Assembly: GCA_964036195.1 (NCBI GenBank)
Contig: OZ038455.1
Location: 4,047,855 to 4,111,854 of the forward strand
Length of the DNA stretch: 64,000 bases
Source of the DNA: Sphaerolaimus hirsutus
Taxonomy: Eukaryota > Nematoda > Chromadorea > Monhysterida > Sphaerolaimidae
Direction of reading: 5' to 3'
Positions 51,033-61,715 of this stretch are shown here, one piece after another. A model generated the notes under the pieces. That model saw only the letters and a program-made list of their open reading frames with translations. It did not search any database and was not told the DNA's origin. The translations under genes and the position numbers were made by a program. Position 1 is the first letter of the stretch, and each line of letters opens with the position of its first letter.

Positions 51033-53140
51033 TTAATAGTCATAGTCAGCCCCGCCGCCCTGTTGATTCCCTGTGGCCGCCCCGACGACATTCGGTGCGA
51101 CGTATCCAGCCGTCCCAGCCAAGTCCGTCACCGTGTTCAGCAGACTGCAGGTGTTTTCTTGCATTGTTAAAATGTATTTACGTTTACTCAAAAATACCTG
51201 CATATACTTGGGTACTGAGTAAACTTTTTTTAGGTTTTTTCAGGTTTTATCAGTACCTCTATTCACCTTTACGAGAACTTTTGTTAAGTACAGATAATTA
51301 TCTAAGAAATTTCAATACGGGACATAAATAGTGACTATACCGTTAGGTAAGTGAGCGGTAAGTTATTTACATAAGTGAGCAGATTGAATAACAAAAAACT
51401 CATCTGTAATGTCTTCCAGTGTAAAAATCTCAGAAAGTAAATACTAGGCTTCAAACGGGATTGACTTTTCGGGATCGGGATCGGGATTCACTTTTTGAAA
51501 TTTCGGGATCGGGGAGTGGTGTTTCGGGATCGGGATTGGTATTTTGAGATTTCGGGATCGGGATTGGGATTGGCCAGGATTGGGGTTACTCACGGGATCG
51601 GGATTGGCATTTTTTTGGGATCGGGATTGGGGTCTAGGGATAGACATTTTCGTCACTGTTCTGGCGTTGACAGTTGTTCATAAAGGTCTCTAAACACTGT
51701 TGGATGCCAGAAAAGGTGACATAAAATGGACGCTGGGGATTGCGTTCACATTTTGGCACGCAAAAATGTCATTTTTTCACTTTTTCTGCATTTTTTACCC
51801 ATTTTCAACGAAAAATACTGGAAAATTCGAAAACGTTTTCAAATTTTCTAATGTTTTTTGCCATCGGGACTTTTTACATTTTACCAAACATTTTTCAGGT
51901 ATCTGGCATTGGCACCTTGAGACGCGAACGCACCTGTCCAGTCTGCTACCCCCGCCGCCCTTTCCGCCCTTTCCGCCCTTGCTCTTTCTGCCCCCTCTGC
52001 CGCCCCTGCCCCCTCTGCCGCCCCTGCCCTTGCCCTTGCCCTTCTTGCGTTTCTTCTTGCCCTCGGCATCGTCGGTGACCAGCAGCAACACTGTGTGGTG
52101 CAAGGGGTTGGAGGGGGGGGGGGGGTTGGGGGGTTTGAGAGCCCAAGAGAAAATGGTGTGTAGATGTGCAGTGGTATACTGATGCTTCACCTTGGGTGCT
52201 GCTGCGTTCACATGCATAAAGTCAAATGTAAAGTAAAGTGTCAATTGTGTATCCAAAGAGGTATAATTTTTTGTATCCAAATATTGTTTCCCTACATCAA
52301 ATTTGTATACAAAACCAGAAGATTTGAATACAAAAATATGATTTGGATACACAATTGACACTTTACTTTACATTTGACACTGCAATTTGACACATTTGAC
52401 AATTGACAATTTACTTTGTATTTGACTGTACATTTGACACTTTGCATGACAATTGACATTTGACTTTGCATTTGTATTTACATTGGACACTTTACTGTAC
52501 ACTTTAAGCCGGAATTAGAGCTCAGCGTCGATTCGACGTAAAATGACGAGGTAAAATGACGTCGTAAAATCCATTACACGAGTGTGGATCATGCTACGAG
52601 TCTACAATTTTCTAAGGATAATATATGAATCAATACCTTAATTCAATTTTTATCAATTCATGTCATCATTTTACGTCAGGGAACAAATTTTACATTTCAC
52701 GTCAACGATTGCAAGCAACCATTCGAATCGAATCGACCCTGAGCTCTAATTCCGGCTTTACAGGGCTTGGAACTGGCCCCATGATGTCAGAAAAGATAAT
52801 CCAATGTCATGTCAAATGCAATATAACATTTTCCACTTAAGTTCAGCTAGCGGAACGAAATCACAAATATATTTTTGACAAAATATACCTACTCGGCGGA
52901 CCCCAAAGTATGTGCAGAACCCTACCACAATTAACCAAACAAAATCATGTGATAACTTTCATTTTGATTTATTCCATTAATAAAACTAAATACTATCATG
53001 GAAAACTGTATAATTGTTGGTTCATGATTCAGATGGGTTATGTTAGGTTTCCATAAGTGTGATGTCCGCCGAGTATACGAGAAAAATCACAGCTCACCAA
53101 TGAAAAACACTGCCAACACGATGATAAGTTTCCGCTGCAT
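51033..53140 (-). CDS. Small secreted Lys/Arg/Gly-rich protein, unidentified
   Basis: Exons 53140-53098, 52090-51934, 51144-51033 join to 103 residues. Both introns are GT-AG (GTGAGC and GTGCGT donors; a long C-tract before the CACACAG acceptor) in phases 1 and 2, and the codons split by each intron are restored cleanly. The N-terminus MQRKLIIVLAVFFI followed by VLLLV is a signal peptide, with likely cleavage near TDDAEG. The mature part starts KKKRKKGKGKG, continues with four RGG units and KGG units, then SRLDSLLNTVTDLAG and a C-terminal GGGADYDY. The start has a good context (GGCACCATGC). No known family is recognised. The basic repeats could bind nucleic acid, glycans or membranes, and an antimicrobial or extracellular-matrix role is possible; the acidic tyrosine tail could be sulfated. 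Support is from the signal peptide and the triple phase agreement, not from homology. There is no close neighbour gene. Confidence 0.65.
51446..51640. repeat. GGGATCGGGATTGG array
   Basis: Diverged GGGATC/GGGATTGG repeats from TTCAAACGGGATTGAC to TAGGGATAG, related to 10976-11172. It lies inside intron 2 of the secreted basic protein gene. Confidence 0.55.
51650..51785. repeat. Dispersed repeat, second copy
   Basis: Nearly identical to 10813-10950, including the TCTGGCG/TGCCAGA hairpin. Also in intron 2 of the secreted basic protein gene. Confidence 0.5.
52880..53075. repeat. CTACTCGGCGGACC MITE next to the secreted-protein start
   Basis: CTACTCGGCGGACCCCAAAG faces GTGATGTCCGCCGAGTATAC, with CCTACCA/TGTTAGGTTTCC inner arms. 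A second copy is at 23935-24140. It lies in intron 1, about 20 bases after the first coding exon of the gene 53140-51033. Confidence 0.65.
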
Positions 53141-53794
53141 GGTGCCTGTTTTTTCAGTTTTAGTTTTGAAATGATTTTTACGCAAAATCCAGCAGTTTTA
53201 TACGGCTTTGTCGCAGCCCAATAAACATGCAATTTGGGGTACATCTTTGAAAATGCCGACAAACTGAATATTTACCTGTATTATTATGTAGCTATGCTGC
53301 TTTTGCCAGCCTGTAATTTGCGCTTGCATTTTTCTATAGCTTTCAGCCGTTTCATAAAATATCTAGCTTATATGCATTTTCCAATGGTTAACATTTTGGT
53401 TGCCATCAGAGTTGTTAAACTGCCATTACACTGTTGCTAATTAAAATACAGTTATAAAGGCTCTAGACATGCTAGTTTTCTATCGAAATTTTGATAATCG
53501 TTGAAAAATCGTAAATCAACATAACAGGCATTTGAGATCACTGGAATGAGGTGTCTGTTAACTACAGTTGATGGAGATAAAAAGAAATCCTTCCGGTAAA
53601 ACAAATGTGTTCAAAGCTGATTTATGAGTTTTCTAAATTTTGCAAAATTTGCAAAATTTTGATATCAAACTTATTTGTGTAGGCAAAATTGATATAAATT
53701 TTAATCACTCATTTTAATATAAATGCATTCAAAGCTGATTTCTGAGCTTTTAGTTTTTTTCCAAATTCAGATAAAAAACTAGTGTGTGTAATAC

Positions 53795-54249
53795 TACCGT
53801 ATTTCCTTGAAATACCCCCCGGGGGTGATTGTTTCATAGTGGTCCCGAGAGGGGGGGGGGTTAAACGAGGGGGGGGTATTTCGAGGGGGGGGGGTTATTA
53901 TTTCACAAGAAAATTTTTGAAAACCAAGTACGAAATTGTCGTCTGAAACGTACGCAGACGTCGAAAAATGCCACAAAAACTGCCATTTATAAGGTTATGT
54001 AGACTAATATTAGTATGTAAATGGTATGTACACTGTTCTAACGTTACACCGACATTGTTTTAACGTGTGTTCTGCAGTACACAGAACACAAACTACAGTT
54101 ATTGTCATGTACGTTCCCTTTACACTCAATTTGGGGGGGGGGTATTTCGAGGGGGGGTGATTGTTTCATAGTGGTCCCGAGAGGGGGGGGGGGTCAAACG
54201 AGGGGGAGGGCATTTCGAGGGGGGGGGGGTATTTCGAGGAAATACGGTA
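53795..54249. mobile_element. TACCGTATTTCC pogo-like MITE, full copy
   Basis: 455 bases between TACCGTATTTCCTTGAAATA and TATTTCGAGGAAATACGGTA. The interior is collinear with 13670-14114 in opposite orientation, including GTGTTCTGCAGTACACAGAACAC. Confidence 0.75.
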
Positions 54250-55070
54250 GTTTGACACAGTGTGATTGCAGTTTAACAACTCTGATGGCAACGAAAATTT
54301 TCACCATTGAAATTTTTTTTACATAAAATAATACAAGGGAAAGATACTTCATGAAATGGCTAAACGTGGTAGAAATGTCATAGTGCTGGAATAAAAGAAG
54401 AATAATTATACAGGTAAATATTCAGTTTGGCGGCATTTTCAAAGATTTACCCCAAAATGCATGTTTATTGCAAAAACGCAGTATAAAATTCACAGGATTT
54501 AGTGTAAAAAATGCCAATGGCGCCAGAGCATGATAGCGCCAGGCGCCAAAAGCGCCATGGCACTTTTCCATTAGTACTACTCCTGGGTGTATTTCGAGGA
54601 AATACGGTTGAAGATATTGGCGATGTGGCGCCGCTAGCTGGGGACATACTGATGAACTGAACTCTGATCCGACTGAACTCTTATTCAAGGATATACGGTA
54701 ATTGCGTTTCCCTACACAGTCATTCACTGTTATTTCAGTTGACATTTTTGAGATTTCAAGTGCGTTTTGGCAAGTACCTATGTCCGAAGTCCGAGAATGT
54801 GCACAAGTACATAGGTGTTTTCTACAGGTTGCAACCAGATGAGACTCAAAAAACTACTTCGAAATCTAACGCATTGCATTTAATTAAATAGTAACTAATG
54901 AACAGTTTTAATTAACTATGCAAATCATTGCTACCATAATTTATTGAATAATCCACCTAGGTATTTCATTTTTGTTCCCTTGAATTATTCCCACGGTGTA
55001 GACGGGTAACGGCTTTTTGGCAATCGATTATTGATTCATCAAAAATGACAACAAATAAAGGTATTTGATT

Positions 55071-55523
55071 TACCGTATTTCCTCGAAATACCCCCCGGGG
55101 GGTGATTGTTTCATAGTGGTCCCGAGAGGGGGGGGGGTTAAACGAGGGGGGGGGTATTTCGAGGGGGGGGGTTATTGTTTCACAAGAAAATTTTTGAAAA
55201 CCAAGTACGAAATTGTCGTCTGAAACGTACGCAGACGTCGAAAAATGCAACAAAAACCGCCATTTATAAGGTTCTGTAGACTAATATTAGTATGTAGATG
55301 GTATGTACACTGTTCTAACGTGACACCGACATTGTTTTAACGTGTGTTCTGCAGTACACAGAACACAAACTACAGTTATTGTAATGTACGTTCCCTTTAC
55401 ACTCAATTTGGGGGGGGGTATTTCGAGGGGGGGGGTGATTGTTTCATAGTGGTCTCGAGAGGGGGGGGGTCAAACGAGGGGGGGGGTATTTCAAGGGGGG
55501 GGGTATTTCGAGGAAATACGGTA
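55071..55523. mobile_element. TACCGTATTTCC pogo-like MITE, full copy
   Basis: 453 bases, very similar to 53795-54249 and in the same orientation; the closest pair in the window. Confidence 0.78.
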
Positions 55524-55692
55524 TGTAAGTATTTATATCGGCAGCACATGGTAAATATGTGAATGTATATTGAAGTGACATCTGAGGCATACTCCCAGAC
55601 ACTGTAAGATGACCTGTAAAGTAGCAAATATCATGCAAAGTGTCAAAAGTCATGAAAAATTGTAAATAACCGTGTGACTTGTGTCTTGTGTG

Positions 55693-56803
55693 CAGAGTTG
55701 CGAAAGCGTATTTACGCTTACCCGAAATACCCGGGTAAATGGGTATTTATACTTACGCTTACGCTTACGCTTTCATAAAATACCCGTACGCTTTTTTACG
55801 CTTTCCTGGCCAAAATACCCGGGTACTAAAAGCGTAACAAAGCTTTTCACACGGTTCAGTTTTACACTTTTGAAAAAGCGAAAAACTTTACACTTTACCA
55901 CAAAAAATAGTAACGGAACTGCGTGCCAAAAAAATGACTGCGTGTATGCTGTGTTTATATGTGCAGCAAATAGTGGCAATGTACAAATTGTGTCGCAGTA
56001 TGAATGTCTTGCTAACACTAGTGATGTTAAAGGCACCAGGAAAAATGGCACCGCACCGCACCGGCACCTTTGCCAACGCATGAAAAGGGCACCTGGCACC
56101 CTGGGGCACCGGCCACAAAATGGCACCGCACCGCACCGGCACCGGTGCCTTTTGGAAAAAATGGCACCGGCACCGAAGGGCACCGGCGGGTTGCCGGTGC
56201 TAGCACCGAAAGGCACCGCACCGGGCTGGAATTTCTGAAGTAAATATCGAGCAGTTTCTCAGTGGTCTCACCTTTGGAAGTGCATATTTCCATGAATTAT
56301 CAACCGATTTTGATGGTTGAGCACTTAAAATGATCAGAATCATGTGGCAATCACTTTTATGAAACAATTACAATGATTACAAATGAATCCGGTGCCCCGG
56401 TGCCTTTACATCACTAGCTAACACTGTGTCATCGAGCAAAATCGTGATTTCAGATTAGAAATTTTGGGCTGAAAATTTATTCCGACGACGATGTGTTCGC
56501 CGTCGACAGCACTAACTGCAAGTTCGAAGATAAAGATAACTTAAGTGTCGCTGCCGATGAATTGTCATCTACATATGAGGGCAGACTACTAAGTGGACAT
56601 CCGAAAAATGTCGCTGAGAGCTTGATTTGGAAAGAATTTACTGAGAAAAAGTCCCTTAAATTTTTTACGCTTACGCTTTTATTTACGCTTTCCCAGGTAT
56701 TTTAAAAATACCTTACGCTTTTAGTATCCATACTGAAAATTTGGAAAGTGTATTTACGCTTACGCTTACGCTTTTCAAAAATACTGGTATTTTAACAACT
56801 CTG
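55693..56803. mobile_element. CAGAGTTG hAT-like MITE with ACGCTT core
   Basis: Ends CAGAGTTG and CAACTCTG, perfect 8-base duplication CTTGTGTG at 55685-55692 and 56804-56811. The ends are TTACGCTTACGC repeats. The interior has an open stretch at about 56460-56690 (encoding ADELSSTYEGRLLSGHPKN) and an inserted element at 56019-56416. Confidence 0.87.
56019..56416. mobile_element. TAGTGATGT hAT-like MITE with GGCACC core, nested
   Basis: Ends TAGTGATGTTAAAGGCACC and GGTGCCTTTACATCACTA, perfect 8-base duplication GCTAACAC at 56011-56018 and 56417-56424. It is filled with GGCACCG repeats and inserted in 55693-56803. Confidence 0.87.
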
Positions 56804-57146
56804 CTTGTGTGTGCCCACTGGGACAAACTCCGCAAGCGTAATAAATGCCTACAAGTGACAAAAAAGTTATAAAGCTCTCAGACAAGTGGCCAGTTGACAA
56901 AAGTGACATGTGTTTTATCTACCGTATTTCCTCGAAATACCCCCCTCGTTTGACCCCCCTCTCGAGACCACTATGAAACAATCACCCCCCCTCGAAATAC
57001 CCCCCCCCCCAGATTGAGTGTAAAGAGAACGTATACTCGGCGGACATGATACTCTGCCCTCGCACTCATTTATGTATTGTGTTGGAAGAGTGCCAATGTA
57101 ATTAAATCATGCGATTTCCGTGAAAAGATGAAAAATGTCATCGATG

Positions 57147-57569
57147 TACCGTAAATGCTCTAATAATACGACAGGTCTCCAATAACACGACATCTCCAAT
57201 AGTGCGACAGGTTTGGGCACGTTGTGTGAAAATAATCCGACACTCTCCAATAACGCGACACTCTTCAATAGTGCGACACCTGAGAAATAAAAAGAAATAG
57301 CGACGTAACGATGTGGGAATCTGCGGAAGCCGCGGATTCGGCGCTTTTGGACACAGCGGCGGCTGGCGGCAGTTCACAAGAGTCGCTCGGCAGTTCGCAA
57401 GGGCGCCAGCCGCCTCACAACCGCCACTATTCACTGGCCGAGAAGTTGTTGATTCGACGAAAACAATAATGCGACACTCTCTAATAATGCGACATCTCCA
57501 ATAGTACGACACCTAAAAATGTGCTCAAAAAAATAGTACGACTGTCGTATTATTAGAGCATTTACGGTA
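57147..57569. mobile_element. TACCGTAAATGCTC pogo-like MITE with AATAATGCGACA phrases
   Basis: Ends TACCGTAAATGCTCTAATAA and TTATTAGAGCATTTACGGTA. ATAATACGACA / CCAATAGTGCGACA phrases repeat next to both ends. The middle holds a 52-codon plus-strand frame (57311-57469) ending HYSLAEKLLIRRKQ. The uninterrupted family copy at 27752-28056 confirms the insertion point. Confidence 0.75.
57311..57469 (+). pseudogene. Possible transposase N-terminal remnant in the 57147 element
   Basis: ATG followed by WESAEAADSALLDTAAAGG, a Ser/Gln/Gly stretch, then HYSLAEKLLIRRKQ and a stop. The last part resembles the start of the pogo/CENP-B helix-turn-helix (Y-[ST]-L-x-EKL-x-I). It is GC-rich, unlike its AT-rich surroundings. 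It could be a truncated transposase or captured host exon. Confidence 0.3.
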
Positions 57570-57775
57570 AATATGTTTATGAATGACATTATAACAACAA
57601 TCAATTTTGTCATATTTTTATGAAACTTGCATGCGTTAACGATCGTTGGCACACTTCCAGCTGGAACCATGCGTGCAAGGTGTAAAGTAACCAGAGTATA
57701 CATGACAAATACTGCAGTTTGTGTTCTGCGTACTGCAGAACACACGTTAAAACAATGTTGTAATCACGTTAGAAG

Positions 57776-58684
57776 TAGGGTGTCAAATTTCCGTTTCCGT
57801 TTTCCGTTTCCGCCTTTCTGCAGGTAAATTTTTTACCTTTCTGTTTTCCGTTTTCTGGCAGCCAAAAAAATTTTACCTTTCCGTTTTCCGTTTTCCGGCA
57901 GCCGAAATTTTTTTACCTTTCATTTTCCATTTTCCGGCAGCTGAAAATTTTTTACCTTTCCATTCCCGTTTTTACGGCCCATTTTTCCGTTTTCTGGCTG
58001 AAAATTTTTTTACCTTTCCGTTTCCATTTTGGCAGGCCATTTTTCCATTTTCTGGCTCGATTTTCAGTTTTCTGGCATTTTTCCATTGTTTTTCCAACCT
58101 GTATTTATCTTTTTCCACTATGGTGTTTTTAACTACCAGGTCCTTCTGTCATTCATAATTTTTATCTGTATCCAAATCTGTCAAAAACACAAGGTAATTT
58201 TGGACACATACTTTGCAGTCCGCTGAGTATACTTTTTACTGTTCAGTTACATCAAAGTTCACTTTTGCTTTATTCTTATTGTTGTTGTAGTGTATTTTTG
58301 CTACCTTTTGATGATTTTTTGTTGGTTCGTTAAAGCTTGAACTACAAGCAAAGTTACTGGCATGAGCCATAGTTGCAGAATGTACAGCTACCGCAATCAA
58401 AGCCAAACAGACAAACCTGCATGCAGGTTTCCCTTCTGCAAATTTGTCTATTACCATGCAAATTTCACTTTATTTTTTCCGTTTCCATGAAAATTTTGCT
58501 TTCCGTTTTCCGTTTTCCTGCATTTCATTTTTCCGTTTTCCGTTTTCCGGCCGACAATTTTTTTTACCTTTCCGTTTTCCGTTTTTTGGCAGAAATTTTT
58601 TTTTACCTTTCCGTTTTCTGTAAAGTGAAAAAATTTTACCTTTCCGTTTTCTGTTTTCCGTAAACTAATTTTTTTGCCACCCTA
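57776..58684. mobile_element. TAGGGTG hAT-like MITE with TTTCCG core, nested
   Basis: Ends TAGGGTGTCAAATTT and TTTTTTTGCCACCCTA; flanks GTTAGAAG/GTTAGAAC match 7 of 8. The core is TTTCCGTTTTCC repeats with an AT-rich centre; inserted into the pogo-like element 56920-58919. Confidence 0.8.
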
Positions 58685-59682
58685 GTTAGAACAGTGTTTA
58701 TACCATCTACGTACTACTATTAGTCTACAGGAGTCTATACATGTCAGTTATTGATGCATTTTTCTACCACAGTGTACATCACAAACGACGATTTTGTACT
58801 AGGATTTGAAAATTTTTTTGGCGAAATAATAACCCCCCCCCACGAAATACTCCCCCCCCCCCTCTCGGGACCACTATGAAACAATCACCCCCCGGGGGGT
58901 ATTTCGAGGAAATACGGTAGTCATTTACCTGTCACTTATAACATTACTTGTTATAAAAAAAAAATACCACGAATTTTCTCAGGTGGTGAAAATACGCAAA
59001 AATTGTACCGCTTTGAAAAGCACCACAGCAAAGAACCACGACGATAGGTCTCTTGGTGAGTTTTAATTGAGGTTTTGTGGTACTTGTGGCATTTAACTGC
59101 AACAAATTATAAGTCTTTTAGAAGACACTTGTAGCGTTTTCTTCCTTTCATTAAGTGACTATCCAATTACAACACCATCTGTTCATTAATTAACTATTTA
59201 ATTACACTATCGACTCTCAAAGTGTGAAATAGAGAAAAATGAGTTTTTATGAGTTTTTTTTGTGGCTTACAGATGTGTTTAATTGAGATTCTGAAGTGCA
59301 TTTACTATTTATTATTTTGGCAAAACCTATGTTTGATGCTCAATGGGCTGTTTATAAGCGAGCCGTACATTGCAAGAAAACTATAAAGAAATAATTTTTC
59401 CCCATAACATAGACTTTAAAAGCATACAAAGACATCACTATGAATTTTGTAATTTAAGAAGATTAATCAGAAAATCAAAATAAATTCAAGAATATATTCA
59501 GTCAAGTTGTCTTATTTGCCATTTTCAGCATTTATTGAGAGTATTGTTTCATACCTTTGACAACTCTTTATCAAACTTATTCTTCACAAAAATATAATCA
59601 ATTTTTAAAAACCTATCATTTTTCCAGAAATTTACTTGGATTATTCCAATCAACATTCATTCACCCCCAAAAAATTCTAATC

Positions 59683-61456
59683 ATGTCCCCAACTTATCTC
59701 ATTCTGACCATTCTTTTTACTGTCACTTTCATTCAAGGAGTTACTCATGGGAAGAATATGAAACATACAAAGAACTTGGTAGGTAAAATAAATGTACCCA
59801 AATTAAATACATTTAAAAATGGGTATGCATCATTGGCCCTACTTTCACAGATTGGTGGGCACACTATTTTACTGCCAGTAAACTCAGATTTTGTAAACTC
59901 ATAGATTGGATATGGAGGCATTTGAGTTTACCAGAATGAGGTGTATGTCAACTGCAGTTAATTAAAATTTTATATAACTAATACTGGTTAACTCAAATAT
60001 ACTCAAAGCTGATTTATGAGCACCCAATTTGAGTTTACTCCTGTTATTAAATTAGTGTGTGACTAAGGTTAGGTTTTTTCTGAAATTTAAAAATAAAATT
60101 GGAAACCTCATAAATCAGCCTTGAACAGATTTGAGTTTACCAGATTGAGCTATCTGGCAACTACTGTTGATGTAGATAAATGTGCTGCACACACTAGTTT
60201 GTTGCCAGTAAACTACAAATTTGGTGAACTCATAAAGATAAGTTTAGTATCATAAATTTCAAAAATTTCATTGGAAAACTAGTGTCTGAGCAAAAAAATA
60301 AGCCCTTCCAGTAATCTCAAATGTAAACATGACTTTTCATAAGTTTTTTGAATTTTTTTTAGCAAAAGTATTTACTGTGTGTGTAGTGTAGGCACTTTAC
60401 AATTACTTTAAAGTTACTCTAAGTTACTGCTTGACAAAATATGACGAGTGAAGCATTAAAAAAGTTACCAAAATTTATTGCGACAAGATATAATACATGC
60501 GTGATATCCCGATTAGAATAAAAAAATGTAAATTTTAACAAACTTGGCACGCAGCCAGCACAACAACAAGATGCGACCACAGCGAGCCCGTCGCATATAG
60601 AATCTCTGCTGGACATGTACGAGAGAAAGGTGCGCGCTCCAAGCGACGATTCGATTACCGGGCGCGCCTGCAGAATTCCTCAGAGGATCACTGTGGTATG
60701 TGTTCGTTTTCGTTTTCTAGCTACAGAGTTGTTAAAAGTAAATAGTGTAGTTTTTTTCAAAGTAAACGTAAAGTAATTTTTTACTCACCCCTGAGTACAG
60801 AAAACGTAAAGTAAAATTTTTTACACTGCGTAAATGGTTAGTAAATGTAAATACCCGTATTTTTACACAGGGAAAAATCTGTATTTTTCGTTTGTGTACC
60901 AGGAAAACATAAAAGTAAGTAGGTAAGTTAAAGGTTTCCCCATTACAATTTTAAAAGTTTAAAAGTAACATTAAAATCACTTTCCCTACTCATTACAAAT
61001 TCGATCATTTACGCTGCCATTTTCGCGTCTGTTTCAATTCATTTGAGTCGTTTTCTTTCTTTTCATGCACCCCATTCATTTCTTATTTTACGTTTTCTGT
61101 ACTCGGGTACTTTCAAAAAGTACGCGTAAAGGTGAGTACAGGTGTTGTTTCCAGAGATAACGTAAATTTATATAACATATTTACTATTTACTAGATAACA
61201 TATTTACTCAGTACTCGAGTATACGTATTGTTCGAGTAAACGTAAATACGTTAAAACAACTATGCCCAGCTTTCAGTAGATTCTCCAAATCTACTGAAAG
61301 CTGCGACTTACAAATAGTGGCCGCCTTAAAATGAGACGGTCCCCCACTTTTCAGCACACGGACGGAACGTGTCAGCGCGTTTTCGGGGGGCAGCACGTGT
61401 GCGCCAACGACAAGTTGTTGGACCCCATAAACGCTCAGTGCAGGAATGCTCATTAG
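59683..61456 (+). CDS. Possible small secreted cysteine-containing protein
   Basis: Exons 59683-59782, 60559-60695, 61355-61456 give 112 residues. The start MSPTYLILTILFTVTFIQG is a plausible signal peptide. Donors are GTAAAA and GTATGT; acceptors are GCAGCCAG and CTTTTCAG. The mature part has SPSHIESLLDMYERKVRAP, GRACRIPQRITV, then HTDGTCQRVFGGQHVCANDK and CRNAH at the end, with four cysteines. No family is recognised; size and cysteines suit a secreted peptide or growth-factor-like protein. Caution: exons 2 and 3 are also open in another frame (Arg-rich) using an acceptor four bases earlier, and the antisense of exon 3 is open too. I prefer this frame for its composition. An alternative upstream exon (58982-59056) also ends in phase 1. 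Confidence 0.4.
60724..61250. repeat. CAGAGTTGTTAAAAGTAAA element with AAACGTAAAGTA core
   Basis: The left end CAGAGTTGTTAAAAGTAA faces ACGTTAAAACAACTATG. GTAAACGTAAAGTA phrases repeat near both ends. Related pieces are at 17490-17740 and 25640-25760. It lies between exons 2 and 3 of the candidate gene at 59683. Confidence 0.55.
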
Positions 61457-61715
61457 AATAACCATGGAAAAATTGAACGTTTTTGTTGTGATTTTCAGCC
61501 CACATTAAATGTGTAATTTAAAAAAATTTTTTGCAATATATGCAAACCGGAAACATGTTTTGGCTAATTTTTGAAAATGAAATTTTTCTGGGGTAGTCCC
61601 TTACTGATTACTGAAAATATCATAAACTCAGATCATCATTTGAAAAACAGTTTCCAGTCTATTTTGACATTCGAAAGTTTTTGCATGCAAGACTAATAAA
61701 TGACAATTGAAAACT

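Larger units (their letters stand above)
57031..57700. mobile_element. Tc1-type MITE (CTGGAAG family) nested in the above
   Basis: Starts TACTCGGCGGACATGATACT, ends GTAACCAGAGTATA, inserted at a TA that is duplicated relative to uninterrupted copies. It is itself interrupted at 57147-57569. Confidence 0.7.
56920..58919. mobile_element. TACCGTATTTCC pogo-like MITE carrying three later insertions
   Basis: The pieces 56920-57030, 57701-57775 and 58685-58919 read on as one copy of the 13670-14114 element. The junction AGAGAACGTA/TACATGACAAATACTGC and the break at GTTAGAA show where insertions occurred. Confidence 0.8.
53141..59682. other. MITE nests between the two small secreted-protein genes
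   Basis: Nearly all of it is elements listed separately. An isolated possible exon at 58982-59056 (acceptor TTTCTCAG, donor GTGAGT, open in phase 1) has no identified partner upstream; it could be an alternative exon for the gene at 59683. Confidence 0.45.

Noticed and set aside
51795-52361. Long minus-strand frame of 188 codons with Gly/Lys/Arg repeats
   Set aside because: Only 52090-51934 within it is supported as an exon by the acceptor, donor and phase; the rest is intron read-through and C-tract translation.
61208-61465. Minus-strand 85-codon frame starting MVILMSIPALSVYG
   Set aside because: It looks like a leader peptide but has no usable donor; the plus strand has a good acceptor and fits upstream exons. 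Not excluded, only less likely.
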